Shown here: one piece after another, positions 56,851-64,000 of the stretch
Layout: each line of letters starts with the position of its first letter
Numbering within the stretch: the stretch's first letter is position 1
From: JBBECE01 sp964574935
GTDB taxonomy: Bacteria > Pseudomonadota > Alphaproteobacteria > Rhizobiales > Devosiaceae
Direction of reading: 5' to 3'
Assembly (NCBI GenBank): GCA_964574935.1
Contig: CAZNOZ010000002.1
Coordinates: forward strand, 39,576-103,575
Length of the DNA: 64,000 nucleotides
Notes under the pieces: generated by a model
The model's input: only the letters and a program-made list of their open reading frames with translations
What the model was told of the DNA's origin: nothing
Databases searched by the model: none
Translations under genes and position numbers: made by a program

Positions 56851-56893
56851 GGGCGCCTCCTAGCAGGTGGGGCGCCGGGGGGCAACGCCTGGG

Positions 56894-57916
56894 CTATTGC
56901 GTGAGCGGGACGCGGGTCACGGTGTAGCCGGCCTCCCGCAGTCCCTCGATCAGCCCGGTCTCGCCCGGCAGATGCATCGCGCCCACGGCGATGAACACAC
57001 CGCCGGCCTCCAGGAGCGGCCGGGCGGCGTCGAGCATGTTCCGGTTGCGCATTTCGATCAGCTGGCGTTCGAATTCGGCCTGGTCGTTTCGGGTCGCCGC
57101 TTCGTCGGTGACGAAGGCGATGGTCGTGGGCAGCATGGCGCCGATGTCTTCGTCCAGATAAAGCTCCACGAACGTCCCGGCGAGCGCATCCAGAGAGCCG
57201 TCCGAGTAAAGGCGGGCGTAGCTCTCAAGCGAATTCAGGAACACCTGCCGTCCGAGCGAGGAGACCGCCTGCAATTGGCTGACCAGAGACTCCAAACCCA
57301 CCAGCTGCAGGCCTTCGCCCATGGCAGCACGGGTCAGCGACTCGTCGAGGGTGGGATTGCCGCCGATCTGCAATGCGTACTCGCATGCGGAGATCGAAAA
57401 GGCGGCGGCGGCGACCCAGGGCTGGAGCCGCTCGAAGGCCGCGAAGCTCAGGCCCCGCGCCTCGAGCGCCTCGGAGATGGCGGTGACCGTGGCCTGCGAC
57501 AACACTTCGGACAGCGCGCCGCCTTCGGGTGCCAGGATGAGTTCGGGATGCTCGGCCGCCAGGCGCGCGAAAGCGGACCCGTCGAGGGCGTCGGCGATTT
57601 CGACCGCCAGCGTGGAGGCGCCGGCGAGCGCTTCGGCGACCGGGGCGGGCAGCGTGACCACTCTGGCGTCGGCGACATGCATGGTGCCGAAGAGCCACGA
57701 TGGCGGCGCCCCATTCGTCGCGATCCGCCAGAAGACACCCGTGCCGTTCGGTAGCCGGTCGGCCTCGGCCCGAATTTCGGCGTAGCGGGTCGGTTCCTGA
57801 GCCGCCAGTTGGTCGAGAAGGTTGACGCCTTCGCACTCGGTCTCGGCGGCGGCGGGGGACGCGAGCAGTGCCGCCGCCAACGATACGATTCGCAGCTTCG
57901 CCGTCGCAGGCCGCAT
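56894..57916 (-). CDS. TraB/GumN family protein
   Basis: About 340 residues, starting at ATG 57916 (GTG 57919 adjoins it). A signal peptide (VSLAAALLASPAAAE) directs it to the periplasm. The TraB/GumN domain shows WLFGTMHVAD (about 75-84), LAVEIADALDGSAF, and near the end FIAVGAMHLPGETGLIEGLREAGY. The paired GTMH and GAMHLPG motifs with Glu define this family, which includes predicted metalloproteases related to TIKI. Two cysteines early in the mature protein (Cys of ECEG, Cys of SACEY) may pair. It is followed on the same strand, 45 bases away, by the end of no other gene of its unit; the repeat protein lies upstream of it. Confidence 0.88.
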   Translation of the reverse strand: MRPATAKLRIVSLAAALLASPAAAETECEGVNLLDQLAAQEPTRYAEIRAEADRLPNGTGVFWRIATNGAPPSWLFGTMHVADARVVTLPAPVAEALAGASTLAVEIADALDGSAFARLAAEHPELILAPEGGALSEVLSQATVTAISEALEARGLSFAAFERLQPWVAAAAFSISACEYALQIGGNPTLDESLTRAAMGEGLQLVGLESLVSQLQAVSSLGRQVFLNSLESYARLYSDGSLDALAGTFVELYLDEDIGAMLPTTIAFVTDEAATRNDQAEFERQLIEMRNRNMLDAARPLLEAGGVFIAVGAMHLPGETGLIEGLREAGYTVTRVPLTQ

Positions 57917-57961
57917 CACAAAGCGACCGTCAACGCGCGTGGGTGAGCCGCGCCAGGGCGA

Positions 57962-58945
57962 TCAGCGCAGGCGAATGCGCCCGGCTTCAAACAGCGTCCG
58001 GCAGTCGGTCGCATCCTTCTTGATCTCGTCGAGACCAGAGAGCACCGAACGGCCGGGCCCCACGAACCGCGGATCGTCACATTCGCCGTCCTCGGGCCAC
58101 TCGCCGGTGTCGGTTCCAAAATCGATCTCCGAGACGTCTGCGGGCGCCAGCGCGACGCGGCCGTTTTCGAGCGCGTCCAGGCAGTCGTCGGCGTCATGCA
58201 TGCTGTCTTCTTCGAGGAGCTTCGCGGCCATCCCGAGGCCGGCAAAGCGCGGATCGTCGCATTCGCCGTTGCTCGCCCAGAAGCTGGAATTGTCGCCAAG
58301 CTCGACATCGGGCACGACGATGTCGGATTTGAGCATCACCGTGCCGGCTGCGTACGCGGCACGACAGTCGGTGGCGTCGTTCCTGATCTCTTCTTCGTCG
58401 TCGATGGTCGAGGCGCCTGGCCCGACGAAGCGCGGGTCGTCGCACTCGCCGTCCTCGGTCCAGCTGCCGCCGTCGGTGCCGAAATCGATGCCGTCGGCCG
58501 TCACTGATTCCTGCGTGCCCATCTCACCGAGAAGCGTGATCTCGCCGGCGTTGAAGGCGGTGCGGCAGTCGGAGGCATCGTGGCCGCGATCCTCGTCGAG
58601 CAGGGTCGCCGCCATCGCCGATCCCTCGAAGCGCGGATCGTCGCACTCGTCGTCGTTGGACCACTGGCTGGAATCGTCACCAAACCCGATCGCGGCGTCG
58701 AGCTCCAGTCGCCCGGCATCGTAGGCCTGCTCGCAATCGGTGGCGTCGTGCAGGATGTCTGCCTCCAGAAGCGGGGTCTGGGTCATACCCGGACCGGCAA
58801 ATCGGGGATCGTCGCATTCGCCGTCGTTTGACCATTGGCCGGAGTCATCGCCGAAATCGATGGCGAAGGCTGGCGGTGCGGCCGTCAGCAGCAACGCGGC
58901 GGCGGTGAAGGCGAGTAAACGGGCGGATCGGAAAGGCAGGCTCAT
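57962..58945 (-). CDS. Secreted protein with five tandem cysteine-containing acidic repeats
   Basis: 327 residues from ATG 58945 (AGGGGAAA upstream): signal peptide (cleavage after AFA, residue 28), then five repeats at about 29-85, 86-152, 153-213, 214-273 and 274-327. Each contains (D/G)FG(D/T)(D/N)xxxWxxDGECDDPRF, an acidic stretch, then (H/N)DAxDC and an AGxxxL ending. Cysteines are 26 residues apart in every repeat except the first (27), so each unit probably holds one disulfide. Aspartate clusters suggest calcium binding. The ECDDPRF-type module occurs in other bacterial exported proteins, but I know of no defined function. Upstream on the same strand as the TraB/GumN gene. Confidence 0.82.
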   Translation of the reverse strand: MSLPFRSARLLAFTAAALLLTAAPPAFAIDFGDDSGQWSNDGECDDPRFAGPGMTQTPLLEADILHDATDCEQAYDAGRLELDAAIGFGDDSSQWSNDDECDDPRFEGSAMAATLLDEDRGHDASDCRTAFNAGEITLLGEMGTQESVTADGIDFGTDGGSWTEDGECDDPRFVGPGASTIDDEEEIRNDATDCRAAYAAGTVMLKSDIVVPDVELGDNSSFWASNGECDDPRFAGLGMAAKLLEEDSMHDADDCLDALENGRVALAPADVSEIDFGTDTGEWPEDGECDDPRFVGPGRSVLSGLDEIKKDATDCRTLFEAGRIRLR

Positions 58946-59033
58946 GGCATTTCCCCTGTTTGGGAGGAAGGCGAGCTTAGGGGCCCGACGCCGCAGAGAC
59001 AACCGGCAAGCACCCCGCGGGGTAAAAGATAGC

Positions 59034-59969
59034 TTAGCCGCTGCGGGGGTGGGCGGCGCGGTAGGCCTCGAGCAGCCGCTCGGTGTCGACGCGGGTGTAG
59101 ATCTGCGTCGTCGACAGCGAGGCGTGTCCGAGCAGCTCCTGAATGCCACGCAAGTCGCCGCCGCGCGCCAGCAGATGGGTGGCGAAGGAATGGCGCAGCG
59201 CGTGCGGGGTCGCCGAAGCCGGCAATCCCAGCGCGCCGCGCAGGCGTACCAGCCGGCGCTGCACCATGCGGGGCGACAGCGGGCCGCCCCTGGCGCCGCG
59301 GAAGAGGGGTTCGTTGGGAGACGGTTTGTGGGGGCTGAGATCCAGATAGGCGCCGATCGCCTGCCGGACGGCCGGCAGCACCGGCACCAGGCGGGTCTTG
59401 GACCCCTTGCCGGTCACTCTGATTGCGCCGTCCCCGGCGAGATCGGCCGCGGTCACGGCAAGCGCCTCGGCAATTCTGAGCCCGGCGCCGTACAGAAGCA
59501 TGAACACCGCCGTATCGCGGGCGACGATCCAGGGTTCCTCGCCGTCCGCGGGCGGGCTGTCGACCAGCCGACGCGCCTCGGTCTCGGTCAGCGCCCTGGG
59601 CAGCGGCCGGGGCGCCCTCGGGGCCTTGACGGCGGCCAGCGCATCACCGGACGCCAGCCCTTCGCGCTCGAGGTGGCGAAACAGCGAGCGTAGCGCCGAC
59701 AGCGTCCGGGCAAGCGAGCGGGAGCCGGCTCCGGCCGACCGGCGGTTTGCCAGAAAGGCGCGGAAGTCGGCGGGCCGGAGACCCATCAGTGCCGCCCCGT
59801 CGACGGTGCCGCCAACATGGCCGGCCAGGAAGGCGATGAACTGCCTGAGGTCGCGTTCATAGGCGCCGAGCGTCTTGGGCGCCAGCCGTCGCACCTGCGC
59901 TAGCTCGCCGAGCCAGTCGTCGATCCAGCCGCGCACCTCGGCGTTGGCGGGGATCAGGATTTCTGCCAT
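59034..59969 (-). CDS. xerC: Tyrosine recombinase XerC
   Basis: 311 residues. An N-terminal SAM-like core-binding domain (about 10-100, with LAPKTLGAYERDLRQFIAFL) precedes the catalytic domain with LLYGAGLRIAEAL (Arg I), TGKGSKTRLVP (Lys), HALRHSFATHLL (His and Arg II), LLGHASLSTTQIYT (His and the nucleophilic Tyr). Length and motifs fit chromosome-dimer resolution at dif with XerD, not an integrase of a mobile element; no attachment sites or phage genes are nearby. Divergent from the small membrane protein gene and priA. Confidence 0.93.
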   Translation of the reverse strand: MAEILIPANAEVRGWIDDWLGELAQVRRLAPKTLGAYERDLRQFIAFLAGHVGGTVDGAALMGLRPADFRAFLANRRSAGAGSRSLARTLSALRSLFRHLEREGLASGDALAAVKAPRAPRPLPRALTETEARRLVDSPPADGEEPWIVARDTAVFMLLYGAGLRIAEALAVTAADLAGDGAIRVTGKGSKTRLVPVLPAVRQAIGAYLDLSPHKPSPNEPLFRGARGGPLSPRMVQRRLVRLRGALGLPASATPHALRHSFATHLLARGGDLRGIQELLGHASLSTTQIYTRVDTERLLEAYRAAHPRSG

Positions 59970-60044
59970 CTGTCTCCAGGCCAGTCGGAGCTGGGCGAAG
60001 GCGATTCGGCCGCCATCATAGCGCTTCGAGGTGAATCATTGGCG

Positions 60045-60062
60045 AACCGGCGACCGCCGGTT
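60045..60062. other. 18-base palindrome in the xerC-priA divergent region
   Basis: AACCGGCG (60045-60052) and CGCCGGTT (60055-60062) around AC, a perfect dyad 75 bases upstream of xerC and 65 bases before the small protein gene. No T-run follows, so it is more like an operator or a leader hairpin than a terminator. Confidence 0.45.
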
Positions 60063-60126
60063 CAATCGCCGGGATGCCAGTGCTAGATTCGGCCCGCGCT
60101 CCGCCCTTGAGCCGGGGAGGCCGTCC

Positions 60127-60273
60127 ATGCTGGACCCAATCACCATTGGCGGGTGGGCCGGCATTGCGGGGTCGGTGCTTTTCGTGGCGATCTTTTCGTT
60201 TCTTGCCTGGACACTCGGCTTCGCCATCGGCGTTTTGATGACCGCGCCGGGCCCGCCGACACCCGGCGCCTGA
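60127..60273 (+). CDS. Small single-pass membrane protein (48 residues), unknown
   Basis: ATG 60127 with GGGGAGG about 6 bases upstream opens a 48-codon frame: a short hydrophilic start, a long hydrophobic helix (AGIAGSVLFVAIFSFLAWTL extending to about residue 38) and a Pro-rich end. The clear ribosome-binding site and membrane-helix composition support a real small protein. It lies between the divergent xerC and priA starts. No family recognised. Confidence 0.5.
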   Translation: MLDPITIGGWAGIAGSVLFVAIFSFLAWTLGFAIGVLMTAPGPPTPGA

Positions 60274-60390
60274 TCGCGGCGCAGATCGCCGACCCCTGGC
60301 TCTGTGCAGCGTTGGCACGAAACCCCTTTTCTTGGCGCGGCGCGGTTGTGTACTCTTTTTGTTCGCGACTCGGGGGGCGGACGGCGGCTG

Positions 60391-62571
60391 ATGGCGATTG
60401 CGCCGGAAATCGTGGCGGTGATGGTGCCGGTGGCGGTCGAGCGGCCGTATTCGTATCGGGTGCCGGACGGCATGGACGTCGAGAGGGGCTCGATCGTTTC
60501 GGTGCCGCTGGGCCCGCGCGAGATCGTCGGCGTGGTCTGGGGGCCGCCCGCCGACCAAGTGGCCCACAACCGGCTGCGCGACATCACAGGCGTGTTCGAG
60601 GTCCCGCCGCTTCCCGACGAGCTTCTGGGGCTGGTCGAGTGGGTGGCGCGCTACACGCTGGCGGCGCCCGGCATGGTGGTGCGTTCGGTGTTGCGTTCGC
60701 GCGAGGCGCTGGAACGCCCCGCCCCGCGCGTGGCCATCGTGCAGGTCGGGCCGCCCCCGGACCGCATGACCGATGCGCGCCGGCGCGTGCTCGAGGTGAT
60801 CGAAAAGGAAGGCGAGAAAGGCATGGCCTGGCCGAAGGCGGCGCTGGTCGGGGCGTCCGGGGTCAGTCCCGCAGTCGTCGACGGGCTGGTGAAGGCCGGC
60901 ACGCTCGAGAAGGTCGCGGTGCCGCCGCCGCCGGTGGTGCGGGTGCCGGAGCCGGACTTCGCACCGCCGAAACTCAGCGCCGTGCAGGAACAGGCGCTGG
61001 CGGGGCTGAGGGGCGCCGACACCGGCGGCTTCTCGGTGGCGCTGCTCGACGGGGTCACCGGTTCGGGCAAGACGGAAGTCTTCTTCGAGACGGTGGCCGA
61101 CACGCTCAAGGCCGGACGGCAGGTTTTGATCCTCTTGCCCGAGATCGCGCTGACCCAGACCTTCCTCGAGCGCTTCGAGGAGCGCTTCGGCAGCCGGCCC
61201 GGCGAATGGCATTCCGATCTCACCCCGGCGAAGCGCGCCGCGATGTGGCGGGCGGTGGCGCGGGGCGAGGTGAAGGCGCTGGTGGGGGCGCGCTCGGCGC
61301 TGTTCCTGCCGTTCCCGGACCTGGGAATGATCGTCATCGACGAGGAGCACGACAGCGCCTTCAAACAGGCCGACGGGCTCAATTACCACGCCCGCGACAT
61401 GGCGGTGGTGCGCGCTTCGCTGGCCGGGGCGCGGGTGATCCTCAGCTCGGCGACGCCCTCGGTCGAATCCCGCAACAACGCCAATCAGGGCCGTTTTGCC
61501 CATGTTCGGCTCGCCGATCGGCACGCCGATGCCGCCCTGCCGGACATCCGGGCCATCGACATGCGCGCCGAAGGCCCGGAGCGCGGCCACTGGATCGCGC
61601 CGGGGCTTGTCGACGAAGTCGCCGCCAGCCTCGATCGCGGCGAGCAGGCACTGTTGTTCCTCAACCGGCGGGGCTACGCGCCGCTGACCCTGTGCCGGGC
61701 CTGCGGCTACCAGTACCGGTGCCCGAACTGCTCGGCGTGGCTGGTCGATCACCGGTTTCGCGGCGTGCTCGCCTGCCACCATTGCGGAATGGAGATCAAG
61801 AAACCCGAGCGCTGTGGAAACTGCGGGGAGGAGGACTCATTGGTGGCGGTGGGGCCGGGCATCGAGCGGGTCGCCGAAGAAGTCGCGGCGCGCTTCCCGG
61901 ACGCAAGGCGCGTGGTTCTTTCCTCCGACGCCGGCGGCATCGCGCAGATCCGCGATCGGTTCGCGGAAATCGCCCGCGGCGAGTACGACCTGATCATCGG
62001 CACTCAGCTCGTCGCCAAGGGCCACCACTTTCCGCAGCTCAACCTGGTCGGGGTGCTCGACGCCGACCTCGGGCTGGCGCACGGCGATCCCAGGGCCGCC
62101 GAACGCACCTTCCAGATCCTCACCCAGGTCACCGGGCGCGCGGGGCGGGCGGGCACCCACGGCAGGGCGCTTTTGCAGACCTATGTTCCCGAGCATCCGG
62201 TGATGCAGGCGCTCGTCAGCGGCGACCGGGAGGCGTTCTACACCCACGAACTGGCGGTCAGGTCTGAGGCCGGTCTGCCGCCGTTCGGGCGGCTCGCCGG
62301 GCTGATCGTCAGCGCCCTCGATCATGCGGTGGCGTTCGACTATGCGCGCGCGCTGCTGGCCAAGGCGCCACGGGCCGATACGGTCAGGGTCTTCGGGCCG
62401 GCCGACGCGCCGATCGCGATGGTCCGCGGCCGCCACCGGGTGCGCCTGCTCGCGAAGTCCGAGAAGGGCTTTGACCTGTCCGGCTATGTCCGCTTCTGGC
62501 TCGCCGAGGCGCCGCCGGTCACCGGCAACCTCAGGCTGCAGGTCGATATCGACCCGGTGAGCTTCTATTGA
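60391..62571 (+). CDS. priA: Primosomal protein N' (replication restart helicase)
   Basis: About 726 residues from ATG 60391 (MAIAPEIVAVMVPVAVERPYSYRV, the usual family start); the frame is open to 60304 without conserved sequence. The N-terminal DNA-binding domain is followed by superfamily 2 helicase motifs: GVTGSGKTEVFFE (Walker A), LLPEIALTQ, ARSALFLPFPDLGMIVIDEEHD, SSATPSVES, then a zinc-binding insertion with eight cysteines (CRACGYQYRCPNC, CHHCG, CGNCG), IIGTQLVAKGHHFP and QVTGRAGRAG. It reloads the replisome at stalled forks. xerC-priA-atpHA order is common in Rhizobiales. Confidence 0.96.
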   Translation: MAIAPEIVAVMVPVAVERPYSYRVPDGMDVERGSIVSVPLGPREIVGVVWGPPADQVAHNRLRDITGVFEVPPLPDELLGLVEWVARYTLAAPGMVVRSVLRSREALERPAPRVAIVQVGPPPDRMTDARRRVLEVIEKEGEKGMAWPKAALVGASGVSPAVVDGLVKAGTLEKVAVPPPPVVRVPEPDFAPPKLSAVQEQALAGLRGADTGGFSVALLDGVTGSGKTEVFFETVADTLKAGRQVLILLPEIALTQTFLERFEERFGSRPGEWHSDLTPAKRAAMWRAVARGEVKALVGARSALFLPFPDLGMIVIDEEHDSAFKQADGLNYHARDMAVVRASLAGARVILSSATPSVESRNNANQGRFAHVRLADRHADAALPDIRAIDMRAEGPERGHWIAPGLVDEVAASLDRGEQALLFLNRRGYAPLTLCRACGYQYRCPNCSAWLVDHRFRGVLACHHCGMEIKKPERCGNCGEEDSLVAVGPGIERVAEEVAARFPDARRVVLSSDAGGIAQIRDRFAEIARGEYDLIIGTQLVAKGHHFPQLNLVGVLDADLGLAHGDPRAAERTFQILTQVTGRAGRAGTHGRALLQTYVPEHPVMQALVSGDREAFYTHELAVRSEAGLPPFGRLAGLIVSALDHAVAFDYARALLAKAPRADTVRVFGPADAPIAMVRGRHRVRLLAKSEKGFDLSGYVRFWLAEAPPVTGNLRLQVDIDPVSFY

Positions 62572-62586
62572 ACCCGGACGCCCGGC

Positions 62587-62630
62587 GGGGGCGGCAAACG
62601 GGTCTGGTTGCCCGTCGGGCCCCCTTGTTG
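62587..62630 (+). terminator. Candidate terminator after priA
   Basis: An outer stem GGGGGC (62587-62592) with GCCCCC (62619-62624) encloses an inner stem ACGGG/CCCGT (62598-62602 with 62611-62615) and an 8-base loop. TTGTTG follows. The nested hairpin with a short T-rich tail probably ends the priA transcript before the ATP synthase operon. Confidence 0.5.
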
Positions 62631-62711
62631 CGCCGGCCGCGGCGCTCGTGCTAGGTGTCCCCGGCACCACGGACGGGGCATACCGGACCCCTCAGACTTC
62701 AACCACAGCCG

Positions 62712-62755
62712 CTTTGACCGAGACCTTCTGAAACCCGCTCCGGGCGCGGTCAAAG
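62712..62755 (+). other. Inverted repeat in the ATP synthase operon leader
   Basis: CTTTGACCG (62712-62720) and CGGTCAAAG (62747-62755) are perfect 9-base complements separated by 26 bases, ending 27 bases before the atpH start. In RNA they form a long hairpin; in DNA the centre-to-centre spacing of 35 bases could suit two operator half-sites. The rest of the 211-base priA-atpH gap shows no convincing -10 element after this TTGACC. Confidence 0.5.
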
Positions 62756-62782
62756 TACGGAAAAAACAGGGATTTTCGGGCG

Positions 62783-63342
62783 TTGGCCGCAAGGGACTCG
62801 GTTCTGTCGCACATCGCGCGCCCCTATGCGACGGCGCTGTTCGACCTCGCGGTCGAAACGGGCGCGGTCGATGAGTTCGAATCCGGGCTCGGTGAGCTGG
62901 CGGCGCTGATCGAGCAGAGCGAAGATCTCCGGCGATTCCTGAGAAGTCCGGTGATCGCCGCCGACGACAAGCAGCAGGCGCTGGCGGTCCTGATCGAGCG
63001 GGGCGTCGCCACCGGGCTGGTGGCGAATTTCCTGCAACTGGTGGCGCGCAACCGGCGCCTGTTCGCACTCGGGGCGATGATCGCCGAGTTCCGACAGATG
63101 GCTGCCGAAGCGCGCAACGAGGTCAGGGCCGAGGTGGTCGCGGCGAGCGAGCTGTCCGAAAAGCACCGTTCGGCGCTCGAGGCCGAGCTCAAACGCAAGC
63201 TCGGCAAGCACGTGGCGCTCGACGTCCGCATCGATCCCTCGCTGATCGGCGGGCTGATCGTCAAGGTGGGCTCGCGGATGATCGACAGTTCGCTCAAAAC
63301 CAAATTGACGGCGATGCGATTCGCCATGAGAGAGGTCGGATG

Positions 63343-63343
<1 letters not shown>
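62783..63343 (+). CDS. atpH: F1F0 ATP synthase delta subunit
   Basis: 186 residues from TTG 62783, giving SHIARPYATALFDLAVETGAVDEF at the N-terminus as in the family. Seen: IEQSEDLRRFLRSPVIAADDKQQAL, VANFLQLVARNRRLFAL, and the C-terminal VRIDPSLIGGLIVKVGSRMIDSSLKTKL. It links F1 to the peripheral stalk. The stop overlaps the atpA ATG by one base. In alphaproteobacteria the F1 genes atpHAGDC form an operon separate from F0, as here. Confidence 0.95.

Positions 63344-64000
<657 letters not shown>

Noticed and set aside
59012..59023. ACCCCGCGGGGT palindrome between xerC and the repeat protein as a terminator
   Set aside because: A 12-base dyad without a loop, and its T-rich stretch lies on the wrong side for the minus-strand transcript.
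62714..62750. Promoter with TTGACC at 62714 for the atp operon
   Set aside because: No acceptable -10 hexamer lies 16-18 bases downstream; the TTGACC is better explained as an arm of the inverted repeat.

Overview
This window is a contiguous piece of a GC-rich alphaproteobacterial chromosome, most likely Hyphomicrobiales (Rhizobiales)-like. The evidence is the gene order hemC-hemD-Mic60-like-HemY-like, the mdh-sucCDAB-lpd block followed by xerC, priA and atpHA, the 180-kDa type NAD-glutamate dehydrogenase, DUF1737 and DUF1761 genes, and a perfect CtrA-type TTAA-N7-TTAA site. There is no prophage, insertion sequence, CRISPR array or rRNA operon. Almost all of the DNA is coding and no gap exceeds 300 bases.

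Layout. 1-4.6 kb: the end of a DoxX-like gene, then a minus-strand sugar-type ABC importer (binding protein, one fused double permease, ATPase). 4.6-7.6 kb: a compact flavin electron-transfer operon (FMN-binding protein, ApbE, RnfD-like membrane domain fused to a ferredoxin-reductase domain). 7.7-8.0 kb: palindromic repeats and tRNA-Thr(CGU). 8.1-12.7 kb: haem-precursor operon hemC-hemD-Mic60-like-HemY-like. 12.7-21.1 kb: housekeeping genes on the plus strand (tsaD, gpsA, DUF1761, htpX, rsmB, heparinase II/III-like, purH). 21.1-27.2 kb: large NAD-glutamate dehydrogenase overlapping an Atg22-like MFS transporter. 27.4-37.2 kb: leuC, leuD-leuB and asd, interspersed with uncharacterised envelope proteins, a zincin, a beta-carbonic anhydrase and DUF1737.

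37.3-55.7 kb is a TCA-cycle supercluster: sdhCDA-(three extra genes)-sdhB, four small genes, mdh, sucC-(extra gene)-sucD, sucA, sucB, LysE-SDR-LysE, lpd. It encodes the steps from 2-oxoglutarate through succinyl-CoA, succinate and fumarate, and from malate to oxaloacetate, with uncharacterised secreted or cytosolic proteins embedded by overlapping stop/start codons. 55.7-59.0 kb: an EamA exporter preceded by a possible leader peptide and interlocking helices, a TraB/GumN protein and a secreted five-repeat cysteine protein. 59.0-64.0 kb: xerC, a 48-residue membrane protein, priA and the start of the ATP synthase operon (atpH, partial atpA).

The most unusual features are: two paralogous small cysteine-patterned secreted proteins bracketing a DUF3052 gene inside the sdh operon; a periplasmic protein inside sucCD; the leader upstream of the EamA exporter; the five-fold repeat protein; and the minimal FMN/ApbE/RnfD-FNR module with a Fur-like site. 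Functions rest on reading motifs by eye; no database search was run.
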